Below are positions 11,598 through 23,773 of a stretch of 64,000 nt of DNA, one piece after another. Positions within the stretch are counted from its first letter, which is position 1. Each line of letters starts with the position of its first letter. The position numbers were made by a program, and so were the translations under genes. The notes beneath the pieces are model-generated. The model made no database searches, was not told where the DNA came from, and was given only the letters and a program-made list of their open reading frames with translations. Source of the stretch: Pardosa pseudoannulata (lineage: Eukaryota; Arthropoda; Arachnida; Araneae; Lycosidae); assembly GCA_032207245.1 (NCBI GenBank), contig CM063503.1, positions 63,911,244 to 63,975,243 on the forward strand, in the 5' to 3' direction.

Positions 11598-12161
11598 TTA
11601 ACTTATCTCCGTTTCATCACATTCTTCTTTGATAGCTTCCAAAGAGGATAAACTGTTTCCAAAATATCCTTTGTACTGCTTCAAGGTATGAATGGATTTA
11701 ATCTTAAAATCCTGTACAATATGAATGATACCGTTTGAAGTGTACATGTAGCTAATGCAAAAGTCTTCTGCTGCTTGTTTCCAAACCCTCAAACTTTCCT
11801 CTCCCAGTTCAAACCGCACTTTTACTCCAAGCATATCTTGCATTTCTAATTCCTCCGACTGTAACGTAGTGTATACAGATTCACAAACTTTATTTCTATC
11901 AAATGTCACAACAATGTATTTGCACTTCTCATTGTAATTTTCGACTATTTAGCAGGACTCAATATGAGATAGGTCGAATTTGTCTTCTAAAACCGTGTTG
12001 AACAGTAGTTGGATGCTTTTCAGTACGTTTTCCCTGGTAATTTCAAAAAAGTGGCGGATACGAATTTTCTCTCGATTTATGACATTTATTCTTTCTGTTC
12101 TGTATAGACGGTCTTCGGAAAGATTTGGCAAACTAAAATGCTTGTAAGATGAAACAGTCAT
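11598..12161 (-). pseudogene. Unidentified ~187-codon frame split by one stop
   Basis: On the minus strand an ATG at 12161 opens a frame that runs to a TAA near 11949 and continues in the same frame to a stop at 11598. Apart from the single stop the frame is open for about 560 bp, unusual in this AT-rich DNA, and its composition looks protein-like (LQSEELEMQDMLGV, FELGEESLRVWKQAAEDF). It has no membrane segment or transposase motif that I recognise. It may be a pseudogene, a retrocopy, or two exons of a host gene with the stop in skipped sequence. No polyadenylation signal or splice pair stands out. Function unknown. Confidence 0.4.
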
Positions 12162-12592
12162 AATCAGTCTGAGAATTTATTCACTCTCTGAACGGGAAGT
12201 ACCTCTCTCTGTGTGTTTCCAATTTGAATGCCAAGTACCTTTCTTCCAATAAAACATAATGTAATCAATTGTCAGAGCACAAATATGCCAATTTCCCACT
12301 TCTTTGACTCGTCATTGATGATAAGGTTCATGCGATTCATTTTACAACAAACCTAGAAATAATTAAGAATAGCTGATGTCGTAATTCTTTGTAATGCTTC
12401 AAAGTTGTGATTTATTTGTCTAGAAAAAGAATACCTGACAATGGAGTAACGCTATTCCTCATAAATCAAGATAAATACCTCGAAATTGATTTCAAGCCAA
12501 CATAAAATACGAACATATTGTTGTAAGGGATATTCATATGTCATGTTTGATTTTGTGAAGTAGTACAGTAGACTGCTAAATTATGTTGTTAA

Positions 12593-13473
12593 CCCTTAAT
12601 TTGGCTAAGTCCGCTATACCGGACATGTATATTTATAACTACTATATAACATAATTGTCAGTGTTCACCACAGCTGACATTAATTATCTCAAAAACGGAA
12701 AATGATATTTTTTTTGTTTATTTTACAGAAATCCTAATGTCTATACCAGAATTGGGCAAAAGCCGGCCCGCGGGCCGGATCCGGCCCTTTTGCTTACTTA
12801 ATCCGGCAGTTTGAAAAATCCTGCATGCAACAGATTTAAACTCTTATATGCGATTTTGTTGAAATCATCAATATTTGTATGCGTAGTGTACATATAAATA
12901 TTGAAACGTATATAAATAATATTCTTTTATAAATTCTTTTTATAATTCTATTTACTATTATATTTACAAAATGTAATATAAATATAAAAATGTAATAATT
13001 ATGATCAAAATAAAATAATTTGTATCTTTAAGATATAAATAAATATCAAAATAAAATCTTTCATTAACTGATTTATTTAATGACCATTAATTTAATATAA
13101 TGGATCACATTTCTTTAAAAATTACGTGGCATATTTTACTTGTCACAAATTGTTCGATATACACCTAAGTAAGACAATTTATTATTACTATTATCTTTTA
13201 TTAACTGTCAAATTTCTCTGTCCAAATGCTTTAAAATGATACTCAGAGGGTTTTTGTCAAAAACATTTCTTGGGCAAGGAAAAAAAACTCCACCCAAAAC
13301 CTTCGCATGTGTACAGTGTACGCGGTATAGTCCTCCGGCCCGGGAGACATTCTGAAAATTTCATTTTGGCCCGCGCTTAAAAGTATTTGCTCACCCCTGG
13401 TCTATACAGACATGGGAAAATAACAAAAATTAAAATTAAAAAATATTTGAAAAACATCTTGTCAAATTAAGTG
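12593..13473. mobile_element. TTAA-flanked (piggyBac-type) MITE, interrupted
   Basis: TTAA at 12589-12592 and 13474-13477. Ends are CCCTTAATTTGGC and, in inverse, CACTTAATTTGAC. The left end contains AAGTCCGCTATACCGGAC, a short palindromic stretch of a type common in TTAA MITEs. Without the hAT MITE at 12747-13399 and one target duplication, the element is only about 220 bp and cannot encode a transposase. Confidence 0.75.
12747..13399. mobile_element. hAT MITE with perfect 8-bp target duplication
   Basis: Exact 8-bp duplication GTCTATAC at 12739-12746 and 13400-13407. Termini are CAGAATTGGGCAAAAG and, in inverse, CAGGGGTGAGCAAATAC, with GC-rich subterminal GGCCCGC-type blocks just inside both ends. 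This is the standard hAT (Charlie/SCAND3-like) arrangement. The 653-bp interior is AT-rich without coding potential. It lies inside the older TTAA MITE. Confidence 0.92.
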
Positions 13474-13477
13474 TTAA

Positions 13478-15478
13478 ATTACACTACTTAGTTACGGGTT
13501 GTTTATTTCCCTTTGTAATTACACTGCTCTGTAAAATAATATTTATTTTCAGTATCTGAGACACTATTCCTGCTGATTTTTATGGAAAATGATCTCCTAA
13601 GTCATAGTATGACCCCATCACCCACCATTTACTGTAGACGTCTCCTCTCCTATGTTTATCTCTTATCAATAAATTTATGACTGTGAATTTGATTTGGAAG
13701 GAGGAAAAGTACTATTTTTACCGTAATTATTTCTTTTGGCGAACTATACAGGTGGAAAACTCTCAAAATAAAAAATTGTAGCAAAAAGGGAGATTTGGGA
13801 GGTATTTCCCCCTTCTAATTGTAAAGAAACCATTGGGTTTTTTTTTCTAAATATTTTTCGTGTTTTTTACATTTCTTTCCTATATATTCATGATTCTAGC
13901 CCCTTTTTCCTTCTCTAAACACCCCCAAAATAATAAAAATATGTACAGTTTTGGTTAAAAGTGGGTGAGGGGGTGAGAAAAAAATTCAGAACATTCGCTG
14001 TGGATGCGTTGATATTCCAGGTTGTGGCTCAAAACTTTCCAAATCCATTCTGAGTTCCAGAGTATAGATTTAGACGGCACTGGGAAAGGCAAAGATCGAA
14101 CGTGAGGAACTGGTCTTACTGGCTTAACTGGCTACTGGGGCATAAAATATTTTTGGCGACACACTCAGAAAAACACATAGTAATACACAGGGTGTCCCAA
14201 AACAATCGCATAAACTCTGCACAGCTAGATTCTAGTTGGAGTACATAAAAACTTCCCAAAGAAGCGTTCCTATACGATCCATAGTTTACGAGAAAAAAAA
14301 GAAAAAAAAGTATGACGTCACTGCCAGTGCAAGTAAAAACACTTTATTTAATGTGCAGGTGGGCTCATTAAAATGGCCCCTTTTGTTAAAGTTGACATTA
14401 TTGCTTAGCCCCCGCTCCATATCTCACGACTACATCCCTGTCTGGGCTTGACCGCTACACTTGTACCACTCCGTGATCTACAACTGCTCCGCAGGGATCC
14501 CCACTAAAATTCGAAGTCAACAGCTGCACCTAAATTCTTCTTGGAAATTTATTCCACAGCTGTGTATGCACGTGCTGACCATCGTGGAAAAGTACATCGG
14601 TACGCTAAGTTTTCAAATAATAATCAAGCAGTGAGGAGAAATAGCATAATTTTAATAAGTGGTTGAGAAACGGCAAAAATAAAACAATTAACATTATCCA
14701 GATAATTTATTAATTGTGAAATTGAAAACGAAAAATGTTTCAATGGACATGTTGTTAAAAACTACCGAATCATCTGAGAGACATATTTTCTCATTTGTTT
14801 CATATCTGTATGCAAATTAATTGACTAAAAAATGTTAATGACTATTATTATAAGTACAGTGTACCATTATGGGAAGAACTTTTTTGTTGCAATGATTCAT
14901 TTTGAAATTATAAAAAATAAAAAAAACGCTATTAGTCAGTTTTTCAGCAGAGAGGCTTTTTTCAATCATTATGTGTGTGCCTGAGTACAGTTCGGGGACT
15001 GATAGGATCAAGAGGTATATATCCAGCATTGTATGCTTTTTAAGTTTCAGAGTCACAAAGGTAGTAACGGAACGGTTGCTACTCTAAACATTTGCGATGT
15101 TTATCTAAAGGCCTTAGATTACAACATTTTCTAAGTGAGAAAAATTTTGAAAATTTGGATGATGTCTAAAATATCATCTCGAGATATTTTGCTCAACAAC
15201 CATTTTATTTTTATCGATACAAAATTGAAAATTGACACACAAGATGGTAAAATGTTGGTGAGAACGAGGATAATTACATTATTAATTAAAAATAAAAAAT
15301 TGGTAGGCATTTATCTATTTGAATTTAATCTAGAAAAACATCATTACTTTCCTGTTCCTCAAATTGTAAGCTTGTAAGGATTGGGGTAAGTCAGGGGGGA
15401 GAGCCAAATTCTCATGTAATTAAGATATCGAGGGTATCAGAGATCCATTTATGTGCAGTAATTAGTAATGATACAATA
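13478..15478. other. AT-rich region, no identified gene
   Basis: Holds short unassigned open frames (for example + strand 15135-15377, 80 codons) and a possible transposon-like end CAGGGTGTCCCAAAA at 14189, for which I found no inverse partner. A purine run occurs at 14290-14310. No recognisable domain. Confidence 0.45.
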
Positions 15479-15486
15479 CATACAGC

Positions 15487-16007
15487 CAGAGCCATATTAT
15501 CGGCAGGGCACGCGGGGCACGTGCCCAGGGCCCACTTATTTCGGGCCCCAAAAATTTTTTAGATCCAAAGGTAGTTTTGAAACAAATAAATTTTGTAGAC
15601 TTAAAAATTTCATGTTTTTATTTTATATATTTTTCATTATTTGACAGAGTACCCGCAACTATAAATACCCACACATTTGTCAGTCATGGTTTTGCACTTA
15701 AAAACTAAAGACAAGAATGCAAGTCATTTTGCAAATGAAATCTACCAATCAGATGGCTAGATTTTGAGAACTTTTCTCAAAAATGCTCGCAGTCGCAAAA
15801 CTTAGCTTTCTGATTGGTGGATTCCATTTGAGAAATGCTTTTAATATGACCTGCATAATAGCATATCTTTTCAACCCATGATCAAATAAAAAAATGCTTG
15901 TTGCATTATGCAAATCTTTCAGCTATACATCAATAAAATGTAATAATAATCTACAAAGGCCCAAAACATATTCTCTGCCCTATGCCCAAAATCTTGATAC
16001 AGCCCTG
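15487..16007. mobile_element. Second hAT MITE (ZMYM1/hAT-like ends)
   Basis: Starts CAGAGCCATATTATCGGCAG and ends, in inverse, CAGGGCTGTATCAAGAT. Flanking 8-mers are CATACAGC (15479-15486) and CATACAGA (16008-16015), 7 of 8 identical. A perfect GGGCACGTGCCC palindrome sits at 15515-15526 next to GGGCCC motifs. These GC-rich ends resemble those of hAT elements related to ZMYM1-type transposases. No transposase remains in the 521 bp. Confidence 0.8.
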
Positions 16008-16154
16008 CATACAGACCGAAATCTGCAGAGCCACTTGCGGCTTGAAAGTCACGATCTACCGAACTCTGGGTTAAGAAATTAATCTACTAGGAATCCATTT
16101 TAAAAATAGATGGTCAAATATCTTGCAAACAGCTAACAAACCAGATCAGGCCGT

Positions 16155-16351
16155 GTGTGTTTGGTTTGGTTTGGTTTGGAGTGCTACGATCTACTTTTTG
16201 CAACACGAGGGCTAATGAGACCGAGACCTACAGCTTAAAGCCGATTCCGAACGGCTACGAACATCTATGCCACAGTGGGATTCGAACCCACGAACTCCGG
16301 TACCGAAGGCCAGCACGCTTACCAATCGGCCATCTTTCGGCCAGGCCCTGT
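16155..16351 (-). mobile_element. tRNA-derived SINE (family A), near full length
   Basis: On the minus strand the element starts near 16351 with an A box (TGGCCGATTGGTAAGCGTGC) and a B box (GGTTCGAATCCC), then a ~120-bp body (key phrase CGGAATCGGCTTTAAGC) and a tail of CCAAA repeats at 16160-16175. The tRNA-like head has internal RNA polymerase III promoter boxes but not a complete cloverleaf. Related copies occur at 29700 (+), 30893 (-), 35170 (-), 36945 (+) and 37105 (-). Confidence 0.85.
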
Positions 16352-16369
16352 CTGTATATGTGTGTGTAG

Positions 16370-17278
16370 ACGGCCAAATAGATAGACAGTAGTATAATTC
16401 TGTTTTCTAAATTCTTTAGATTCTGTTTCTCTACGGACATTCGTTATTAACCATCATTCATTTAAAAAAAATCCTCGTATAAAATCCAGCTCAAACCGAC
16501 TCTCCTTTTGTTTATAATTATAGAGACTCTTTTTTGCAATTTTTTCTTATTCAATCTCAATTCTTTCAAAAGTATCAGGTTCTTTATTCGCAAAATTCAG
16601 AATTAATGGCCTCGTGCGAGTTTTTAAGTTCTAAAAATTTTATTTGAGAACAAGATTCTATGAGGTTTTTTAGTAAAGTTCGTAATGATGTCGTTCTAAA
16701 AAAAATTTATGAAATAATATATCTGAACTTTTGACGTCTTATTAAGTTTAATTTTAAGTGATTTAATGCGGAAAGTCGTTCGGACGTTATGAAAACGGTT
16801 TTCATAATTAATTTTTATTCATAATTTCTCATTATTGAGTATTTATTGCAGCAGTTTGCTTCTAACAAATAGCCTTGATTATAGTTAATAAAGGTAATTT
16901 TTTTCTAAACAGTTTTCTTTGTGTCAATTTTCTTACTCCTCTTTGGTCATTTTCCAAATTCCATTCAGTGTGTCAGATGTCGTTTTTCTAAAGCTTGTGT
17001 CAAGATAAATAAAGCACAAGAAAGCAAAGAAGAGTCATAATGTGATTTTAGAGGTACATTGTTAAATGGAAAGCGTTTTAATCGTTTTTCTGATTTTTTT
17101 TTCTTTGGTAATAAAGCATCAGTTGATTTAAACATGTAACGAAAGGCTTTGTCCATATGGGTCTAAACTTTATTAAAATTTTCCAATATAAGGCTGAAAT
17201 TTTCTCTTCGAAAATTTCTTTTATTGTAGCAATAATACAATTAATTAATTTTTGCCTTACTTGAGATTTTTGGGAACT
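16370..17278. other. AT-rich region, nothing recognised
   Basis: No gene, repeat boundary or domain seen. Confidence 0.45.
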
Positions 17279-17282
17279 TTAA

Positions 17283-17830
17283 CCGTTTGAGTGCGGCGAA
17301 GCGCTATCGGGCTTCGCTTGTTATGTGCCAAAAGTACGGAGAAGCGCGATAGTGCTTCTGTTGTTTTGTACCGGAAATGTTTTATACCGAGACGCTGCTG
17401 ATAGTTAGTATAATTTTCGCATCTATTGAGAGCAGTTGAATTCATATCAATCGCAGTTTGTATTCATTTTACTCAATTGTGATTTTTAATAATATAAGAA
17501 TTAAAATAAAATACAGTGGTAAGTAGTAATGCAGTAGAGCCGTGGATTGTGGTACGGTAGACAAAATGAGCGTGTTTTATTTATTTATTTGTAGTAAAAA
17601 AAACTTTTCGTTGTTGTATAGAAATTAGAAACTGTTTTTACTTTCTCAACAAGTGTTATACTGATCATTATTGGTGATATAGAAGAGGAATGGTTAGCAA
17701 GCAAAAATGCCACAGGAAGACTACCAATAAGTACAAAGTTTTCTTTAGAAAAATTGCCTGGGTGAAACTTACGACAATGTGATGTGTGTAGTAAAAAAAA
17801 TGATAATGGCATTACCATTTTTTAATGGTA
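17283..17830 (+). mobile_element. piggyBac-like remnant, left end plus coding scrap
   Basis: The left terminus follows TTAA (17279-17282) with CCGTTTGAGTGCGGCGAAGC and further GAAGCGC/GCGATAG boxes to 17370. Its GCGAAGCGCTATCG core is shared with the MITE at 63252-63479. At 17670-17795 (+) a scrap reads through GRLPISTKFSLEKLPG, a stop, then LRQCDVCS, which resembles the basic region and first cysteine pair of piggyBac C-termini. No right TIR was found, so the copy is truncated. Confidence 0.45.
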
Positions 17831-18210
17831 GATAATCTACTATTTATCTATACCCCCAAACAAATAAATAAATAAATAAAATAGAAAACTACTGTAAAAT
17901 ATTCTTTCAGGTTTAGTTATGTGTCTTGCTACAGCTAATATATTGCCAATTTTTGCATTCACCTGCATTTCTCTTCGTTTCCTCTGTTTTTCAGTTATTC
18001 GTTTTTCTTATTGAATACTCCTTAGACATAGGTTTGCTTTTTTTTCAGCATATTTAACCATTTGAGCTCCAGTGTCTATTCTGACAACATGAAGATTTTC
18101 ATGAACTTTGATTATGCTACATCCGTTTAGTTACATACTAATTGATTTAAAACCCGAGAGAAGTGAATGGTTACGTTTATACACAGTAATATTTCCTGGT
18201 GATAAACTTT

Positions 18211-18295
18211 GTGATGAGGCGATTTAGATCTGTTATATAACTGATTCTTTCATACAACAAGTAAAATGTTCGGGATCTAAATCTGACCTCATCAC
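18211..18295. repeat. Short inverted repeat
   Basis: GTGATGAGGCGATTTAGATC at 18211-18230 is matched in inverse by GATCTAAATCTGACCTCATC starting at 18274 (about 17 of 20). A related phrase (GATCTAAATCCGACCT) occurs at 41564, so this probably belongs to a dispersed MITE-like repeat. Confidence 0.55.
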
Positions 18296-18349
18296 ATCTT
18301 TGTAAAGAGATGGAGGACCATAAATTTCTATTCAACGGATATGTTTGTC

Positions 18350-18920
18350 TTGTACGGTGGTCTCGGGCGGGGTTCTGATCCCAGTCCCAAATTAGAATCC
18401 CGTCTCCGTACTTGACATTAAATAAGAATGTACCTTTGTGGAGTATTTATGAGTCCCTAAGGGACAGTGCCCAATTAGAAGGGATAAGGTTTGGCACGTT
18501 GGCGGTTTCAAGGCGGGGTTGAAACAGGCCAATGAAATTCTTACAACTATCCCGATTGGATGACAAGAAGGAAGAGGGAACAAGGTTGAAATAATTAAAT
18601 ATGAAAAATCCAAAAGATAAGACGATGGTTCGGAGGTTCCAGAGAAGAGGTTCGGAGGTCCCAAAAGAAGATGTTCGAAAGTCGGGAGTCCAGTCGGGTC
18701 CGACGGAAGTTGTTCGTGAGTCCAGAGGAGAAGGTGCTCGATAGTCCAGACTAGGAGAGTCCAGCCAAGTCCGACAGGAAGTGTTCCTGCACCAAATAGT
18801 ACGGCCGCACCCCAAAGACTCAGGAGGAAGCCCCTGACGAGACCAACGGATGATATATAGATTCCCTCTCCTGATCAGCCATAGATACCCTTCAACCAGA
18901 AGTTTTCCGGGCCCAACATT
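18350..18920 (-). mobile_element. GC-richer island, possible solo LTR
   Basis: This ~570-bp block is much GC-richer than its neighbours. On the minus strand it begins TGTTGGGCCCGGAAAAC (from 18917), contains a CTATATAT box near 18860 and ends around CCGTACAAGACA (18338-18350). It has internal repeats of a GTCC-GGAGG type around 18625-18760. TG...CA ends and a TATA-like box fit an LTR, but I could not match a target duplication or find an adjacent primer-binding site. The long minus-strand frame inside (18447-18815) is low in conserved features and is probably not a protein. Confidence 0.3.
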
Positions 18921-19429
18921 TTAGACCCACAAAGGTACCTCAAATTTACATACATTTTTGAAATTGAGATTAGGTCCTCTATCTATTTACAAAATTACTT
19001 AAGTATATAATAAATTTGTCAGAACTAAATTAGAAGATGTTGACAAAGCTTATTTTATGAGAATTAGCATCAATTTGTATGTAAATAGATGTATATATTA
19101 TAATAAATTTACTTTTTTTTTAATATTAAGCTAGTCTCGGTTGCTATCAATTTAGCTGTTAGTTTATTTTTATATTTATGTCTGTAGTTTCTCAGAACCT
19201 GTGGTTAAATTTAGTACAAAAAATACTTAACACAACGCAATTAAAAATAAATCACCACTATACATTTGATCCCAGGTTGATACTCAAATATGAAACGAGG
19301 ACTACACGACAAACTTTACGTATACGAACTTTCTAAATCACTCTCCCTATTTCATATCGTAAAGCAGGACCCTGTGGAGATTATATAAAAACGAAATCTG
19401 TAACCAAGTAAGCTACTTTCCATCCAGAA

Positions 19430-20890
19430 TGCCTAATAAAATGATGTGGAATGCCTGAAACTCTTAGAGAAAAGTCGAAGAAAAGTAAAAATATTAAAGA
19501 CTTGAAACGTACTCCTCAAATCAATTTTTGAATGGGTTTGGAATCTCTTAGAACGAAATCTTCCGATCAGTAAGGGTGTTAGAAAATGACTCTCACCTTT
19601 TAAAAGATCTTTCTTTAAGAACACTTTCTAGGAAAAGGTACCTCTCTTTAAAAGAAAAGTTTTTAATATTAAAAGGTAACGTTTTTTTATCCTTACTTAT
19701 TCCAATAGCCACAATTCTGTTATCTTCACTTTATCCATGGAACTTAGTAAATCATTTGTTCTTGTACCATTAGAGTATATGCAGCAATTTGAAAAGGAAC
19801 ATTTGAGTAACTTAGATAGACATTTGAGTAACTTAGATACCAAGATGCCGCATATTTTAAAAAAGAAAACTAGTGATGATGAGAAAGTCAAATATCTTAC
19901 CCTTCCAAATGTTAATATTGCTAAATCTCCTAAGGAGATCCCAGGAAGCAATTTCGATATGGAAACCCAAACTCTGGAATCTGTTACTGTGAAATACAAA
20001 AATGCAGCTAAAAAAAAAGAGGATTTTCTCCCCTTAAATATATATAGATATAGATATAATATATATCCCCTATATTATAATAGCCTAAGTTATCTGTCCG
20101 TCTGTCCTCGGATTTATTAAGCAATTGTATCTGGAATGTATAGAGATATCCATATTGGATTCTTGATGAGTTAGGGTTAGCCAAATTCACATCGAGTTCG
20201 AAAACGTTTGAAATCCACCCCTTCCCCCCCCCTTTCTAGCATTTAATGTCATTATTTCAAGCCCTATATTCCCCGGTTAAGAGCAGGCGATAAAATTTAT
20301 CAATTTGTTACATTATAAATAGGTAAAAATAACATTTTTTCTAGCATTATGACATCATTCCTTTAACCATCTCATTTAATCATTTCTTATTTTAAATTAT
20401 TTAAATATCGTCTGCATTATTTTCATACGTTTTATCACTGAATTTAGATATTACGTAAATAATTTTATTTTATATTTGGCTTAAATAATAGATTAAGTAC
20501 ATATGTGATAGTTTTAAATTTAATCATCGATTATTTTTTGTTTCAATGAAAATTTTATCACCGGTATTACCAACAAATTATATCTACCTTCAGGGTATAG
20601 TGGAAATAATAGTCTCATTCCTTTACTTCCAATAATTACTGCGGCAAAGAAATTGGGAAGAACTTAACGATAACTTCGACGTATCTAAGAAAGTTTTGAA
20701 TTATCTTTCTAAATGAATTCAACATGATTCCAAACTACATTCACAGGATGGGGAGACTTTAGAGGAGTATGAAGATAACCAAATTATTGAGTATGTACCA
20801 GATAATTCTCAGTCAAAAAACAAACTTTTTTACCAGCCTCATAGGGTACTTTGCAATTCTGGAAAACTAAAATTTTTACTGATCCCGTCA
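19430..20890 (+). mobile_element. Possible Maverick/Polinton fragment (several broken genes)
   Basis: Two adjacent plus-strand pieces resemble small genes I associate with Polinton-type elements. At 19430-19740 broken frames contain a basic Lys/Arg-rich segment followed by a hydrophobic tail (SLLIPIATILLSSL). Next comes the frame at 19737 (separate entry). Further on, 20600-20880 holds stop-interrupted frames including [20 protein letters not shown]. No polymerase B, integrase or protease genes are in the window. The right side runs into the long (TA)n array. Identification is by pattern memory and needs a profile search. Confidence 0.3.
19737..20120 (+). CDS. 127-codon ORF, Polinton-associated-like protein
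   Basis: Begins MELSKSFVLVPLEYMQQFEK and continues with a twice-repeated HLSNLD unit (19798-19845, a 24-bp tandem duplication), then KMPHILKKKTSDDEKVKYL and a basic segment ending KKKEDF. The order 'FVLVP start, LD-x-M-x-x-IL, DDEKVK' matches a class of small proteins often found with arthropod Polinton-like elements as I recall it. The role in those elements is not known to me. The ORF ends in TA-rich DNA at its 3' side, so the last ~25 codons are probably not original. Possibly a relic rather than a working gene. Confidence 0.3.
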   Translation: MELSKSFVLVPLEYMQQFEKEHLSNLDRHLSNLDTKMPHILKKKTSDDEKVKYLTLPNVNIAKSPKEIPGSNFDMETQTLESVTVKYKNAAKKKEDFLPLNIYRYRYNIYPLYYNSLSYLSVCPRIY

Positions 20891-20909
20891 TATGACAGGC
20901 TATATGCTA

Positions 20910-21747
<838 letters not shown>

Positions 21748-21749
21748 TA

Positions 21750-22337
21750 GAATGAATATATATAATTTGATTTGAAAAAAAAAATGTATGACATTGAGAA
21801 TTCAGTTTTCTACCACAAACATACATCTGTTATCTTAAAAGCACTTCAGTGAAAAGAAAATAGAGAACGAAAATACATTATTTTAGCAGAAAGATTGCTA
21901 TTTTCTCCCGGAGGAAGAAAGGAGTTTTGATTAAAAAAAAAAGAGAGAACATAAAAGAAGACTGTGTCACTTAAAAGGAAAATAGTAAAAAGCCTAAAAT
22001 GATATATCAGAGGAAATATTAAAAATCAATAAAGGTTTTACAGCTTTCTTTAAGTAGTTTGACTTAGTGGCATACAGTATTATCACTTTAAGATGATTCT
22101 TAAAGTGATTATTCAACAAAAAACCAAACACTATAAATTATGTCTAAAATAAATGGAAAAAGAAAACCTTTAATGATGATTTAACTTATTGATTTTATAT
22201 ATAATTTTTCGTCATGGTGATGTAAGTAAAATGTATTATTACAAGTAAAAAGTTTTATTTAAAAAATAAAACTAGGGATTTATGGTACTTTGTTGCTAGA
22301 TAAATCGTACGACAAAGAAACAGAAGAGTCATTAAAT
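21750..22337. other. AT-rich region, nothing recognised
   Basis: No gene or repeat boundary visible. Confidence 0.45.
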
Positions 22338-22402
22338 TTAGTTATATTTATATAAAATTTTTATATCACCCTCTGAGGAGCCACAATAGCAACAGATTTG
22401 AG

Positions 22403-22639
22403 TCATATTAATGTGACCACCTGTCGAAATGCAGAATATCCACAAAGCGTGGCCAGGACCAGGAGATAGGCAGACAGAGAGAAAATCAATGAAATTCTGG
22501 TACCATACATGAGTCTCTGACGCTCGTAGGAATTCAGAACAATTTTGACTTCGAATTCCGTCACCAGCTGGTGGAAGGTGCATGGTTGGGGATTCTTGGT
22601 ATTGACCAGGGGATCCACATCAAGATTTGTACAGTCGTT
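22403..22639 (-). CDS. Possible exon of an unidentified membrane protein
   Basis: On the minus strand, codons upstream of 22618 and down to about 22418 read through CTNLDVDPLVNTKNPQPCTF, a polar stretch (EFEVKIVLNSYERQRLMYGT) and a ~25-residue hydrophobic helix (SLIFSLSAYLLVLATLCGYS). Third codon positions are rich in C/G (CTG, GTC, ACC) compared with the AT-rich surroundings, as expected for conserved coding sequence. The frame closes just past CGACAG-GTGGTC near 22423, a plausible splice donor. On the 5' side an in-frame TGA near 22650 lies before any clear acceptor, so this may be a broken exon. I do not recognise the family. Confidence 0.35.
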   Translation of the reverse strand, partial: NDCTNLDVDPLVNTKNPQPCTFHQLVTEFEVKIVLNSYERQRLMYGTRISLIFSLSAYLLVLATLCGYSAFRQVVTLI

Positions 22640-23050
22640 TCAACCCAAGAAAACGGTAGAAGCTGGGAGAATCAAATGATTTGAAAACAAGTAATTTATT
22701 TGAAACTTTAAACTCAAAATTATCAAGAAACACAACAGGTGACTGAAACATAGAGGCACCTCATACAAACAAAGTCTCAGAATAGGAATGTCTCAATGTA
22801 CTTCTTACCTACTTCCAAGATTTACTGTACAGTATATCCACATATTTAAAATTAAATTTAATTGTAATTTGAGTTTTTGTGTCTTCTTCACACCACGTTC
22901 AGCCAATGTCAAAAATAAAAGAGATCGAAGCAGTATTGCTTACTTAAGGTAAAGAACACTCGCAATGCCATGATACTGCAAAAGGGTGGTGATTAAGAAA
23001 CAAAAACAATTGGGTAACAGGAGATCGTAAAGGATAACCGAACGGTAACT
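22640..23050. other. Region without recognised features
   Basis: Nothing identified beyond AT-rich sequence. Confidence 0.4.
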
Positions 23051-23700
23051 TCTAACAGGGATTCATGGAGCGAACAAACCTATCGAGTTGATCAGGAAGA
23101 TTGTCAATTAGATTTAAGTCCGAAGAGTTTGGATGCCGGAGAAATTTTCTCCGGTCCCCGAAGAACTCATCCATTGCTATGAGAAAAAAGCATTCATTCT
23201 GCTACAACCTGTATGATACTTCGCATTATCTGGTTGAAATAAGCCATCATGCTCAGAAAAATAAATCTACATGGTGAACATTGTCCGTCAAATAGCTGCA
23301 TACCTACTTTGGTCAATAACTATACACAGCGATTAATGCATCTACAGAATACCACAAATAAATTCAGACCATAATGCTGTCTTTTCTAGCTCATACACAT
23401 CTATCTATAGTTTTTCCGACGCTTCACCGTGTGTATGCCAACATCCATTCTTATGATGGAGCTAAAAAAAGTTATTCATAGAAGAAATTCACCATTCGCT
23501 GATCTGTCGTCTGGGTTACACTTGTAGTAGTTCCATGGTTCATCTGTGCGGTTACTTGCTCTGATGTTTAAAGAGTACTCAGTACCTCGTCACTAATCAC
23601 ATAACCACCAAAAATCTTTATCTTGACAATCTCTTGGCCATTTGTTATCGTTAGCTGGCTTGACCGACTTGCTTCTATTCATTCCGTTCAGAGAAACCAT
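23050..23700 (-). pseudogene. Tc1-like transposase remnant
   Basis: Read on the minus strand in several frames, the block contains a WSDE-type region near 23600 (GGYVISDE), then PDNAKYHTGCSRMNAFFS at about 23230-23180 and SSDLNLIDNLPDQLDRFVRS at about 23120-23060. These correspond to the three DDE signatures of Tc1 transposases, with SPDLNPIENLW changed and the final Glu read as Asp. Multiple frameshifts and stops make it non-functional. No terminal repeats were identified. Confidence 0.7.
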
Positions 23701-23773
23701 GCTGTTCAAAGCTCTGAGGTATAGTTTTCTGCTTGAATGAGAATATTTTATTTTAATTGTTTTCTTCTTTTAA

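Noticed and set aside
16255..16351. tRNA gene
   Set aside because: A and B boxes exist, but the acceptor and anticodon stems do not pair and a SINE body follows. The same reasoning applies to 36343, 36585 and 37407.
18447..18815. 122-codon minus-strand ORF
   Set aside because: Serine/threonine-rich with repeated RTS-type phrases, located in an LTR-like island; GC-rich non-coding DNA gives such frames.
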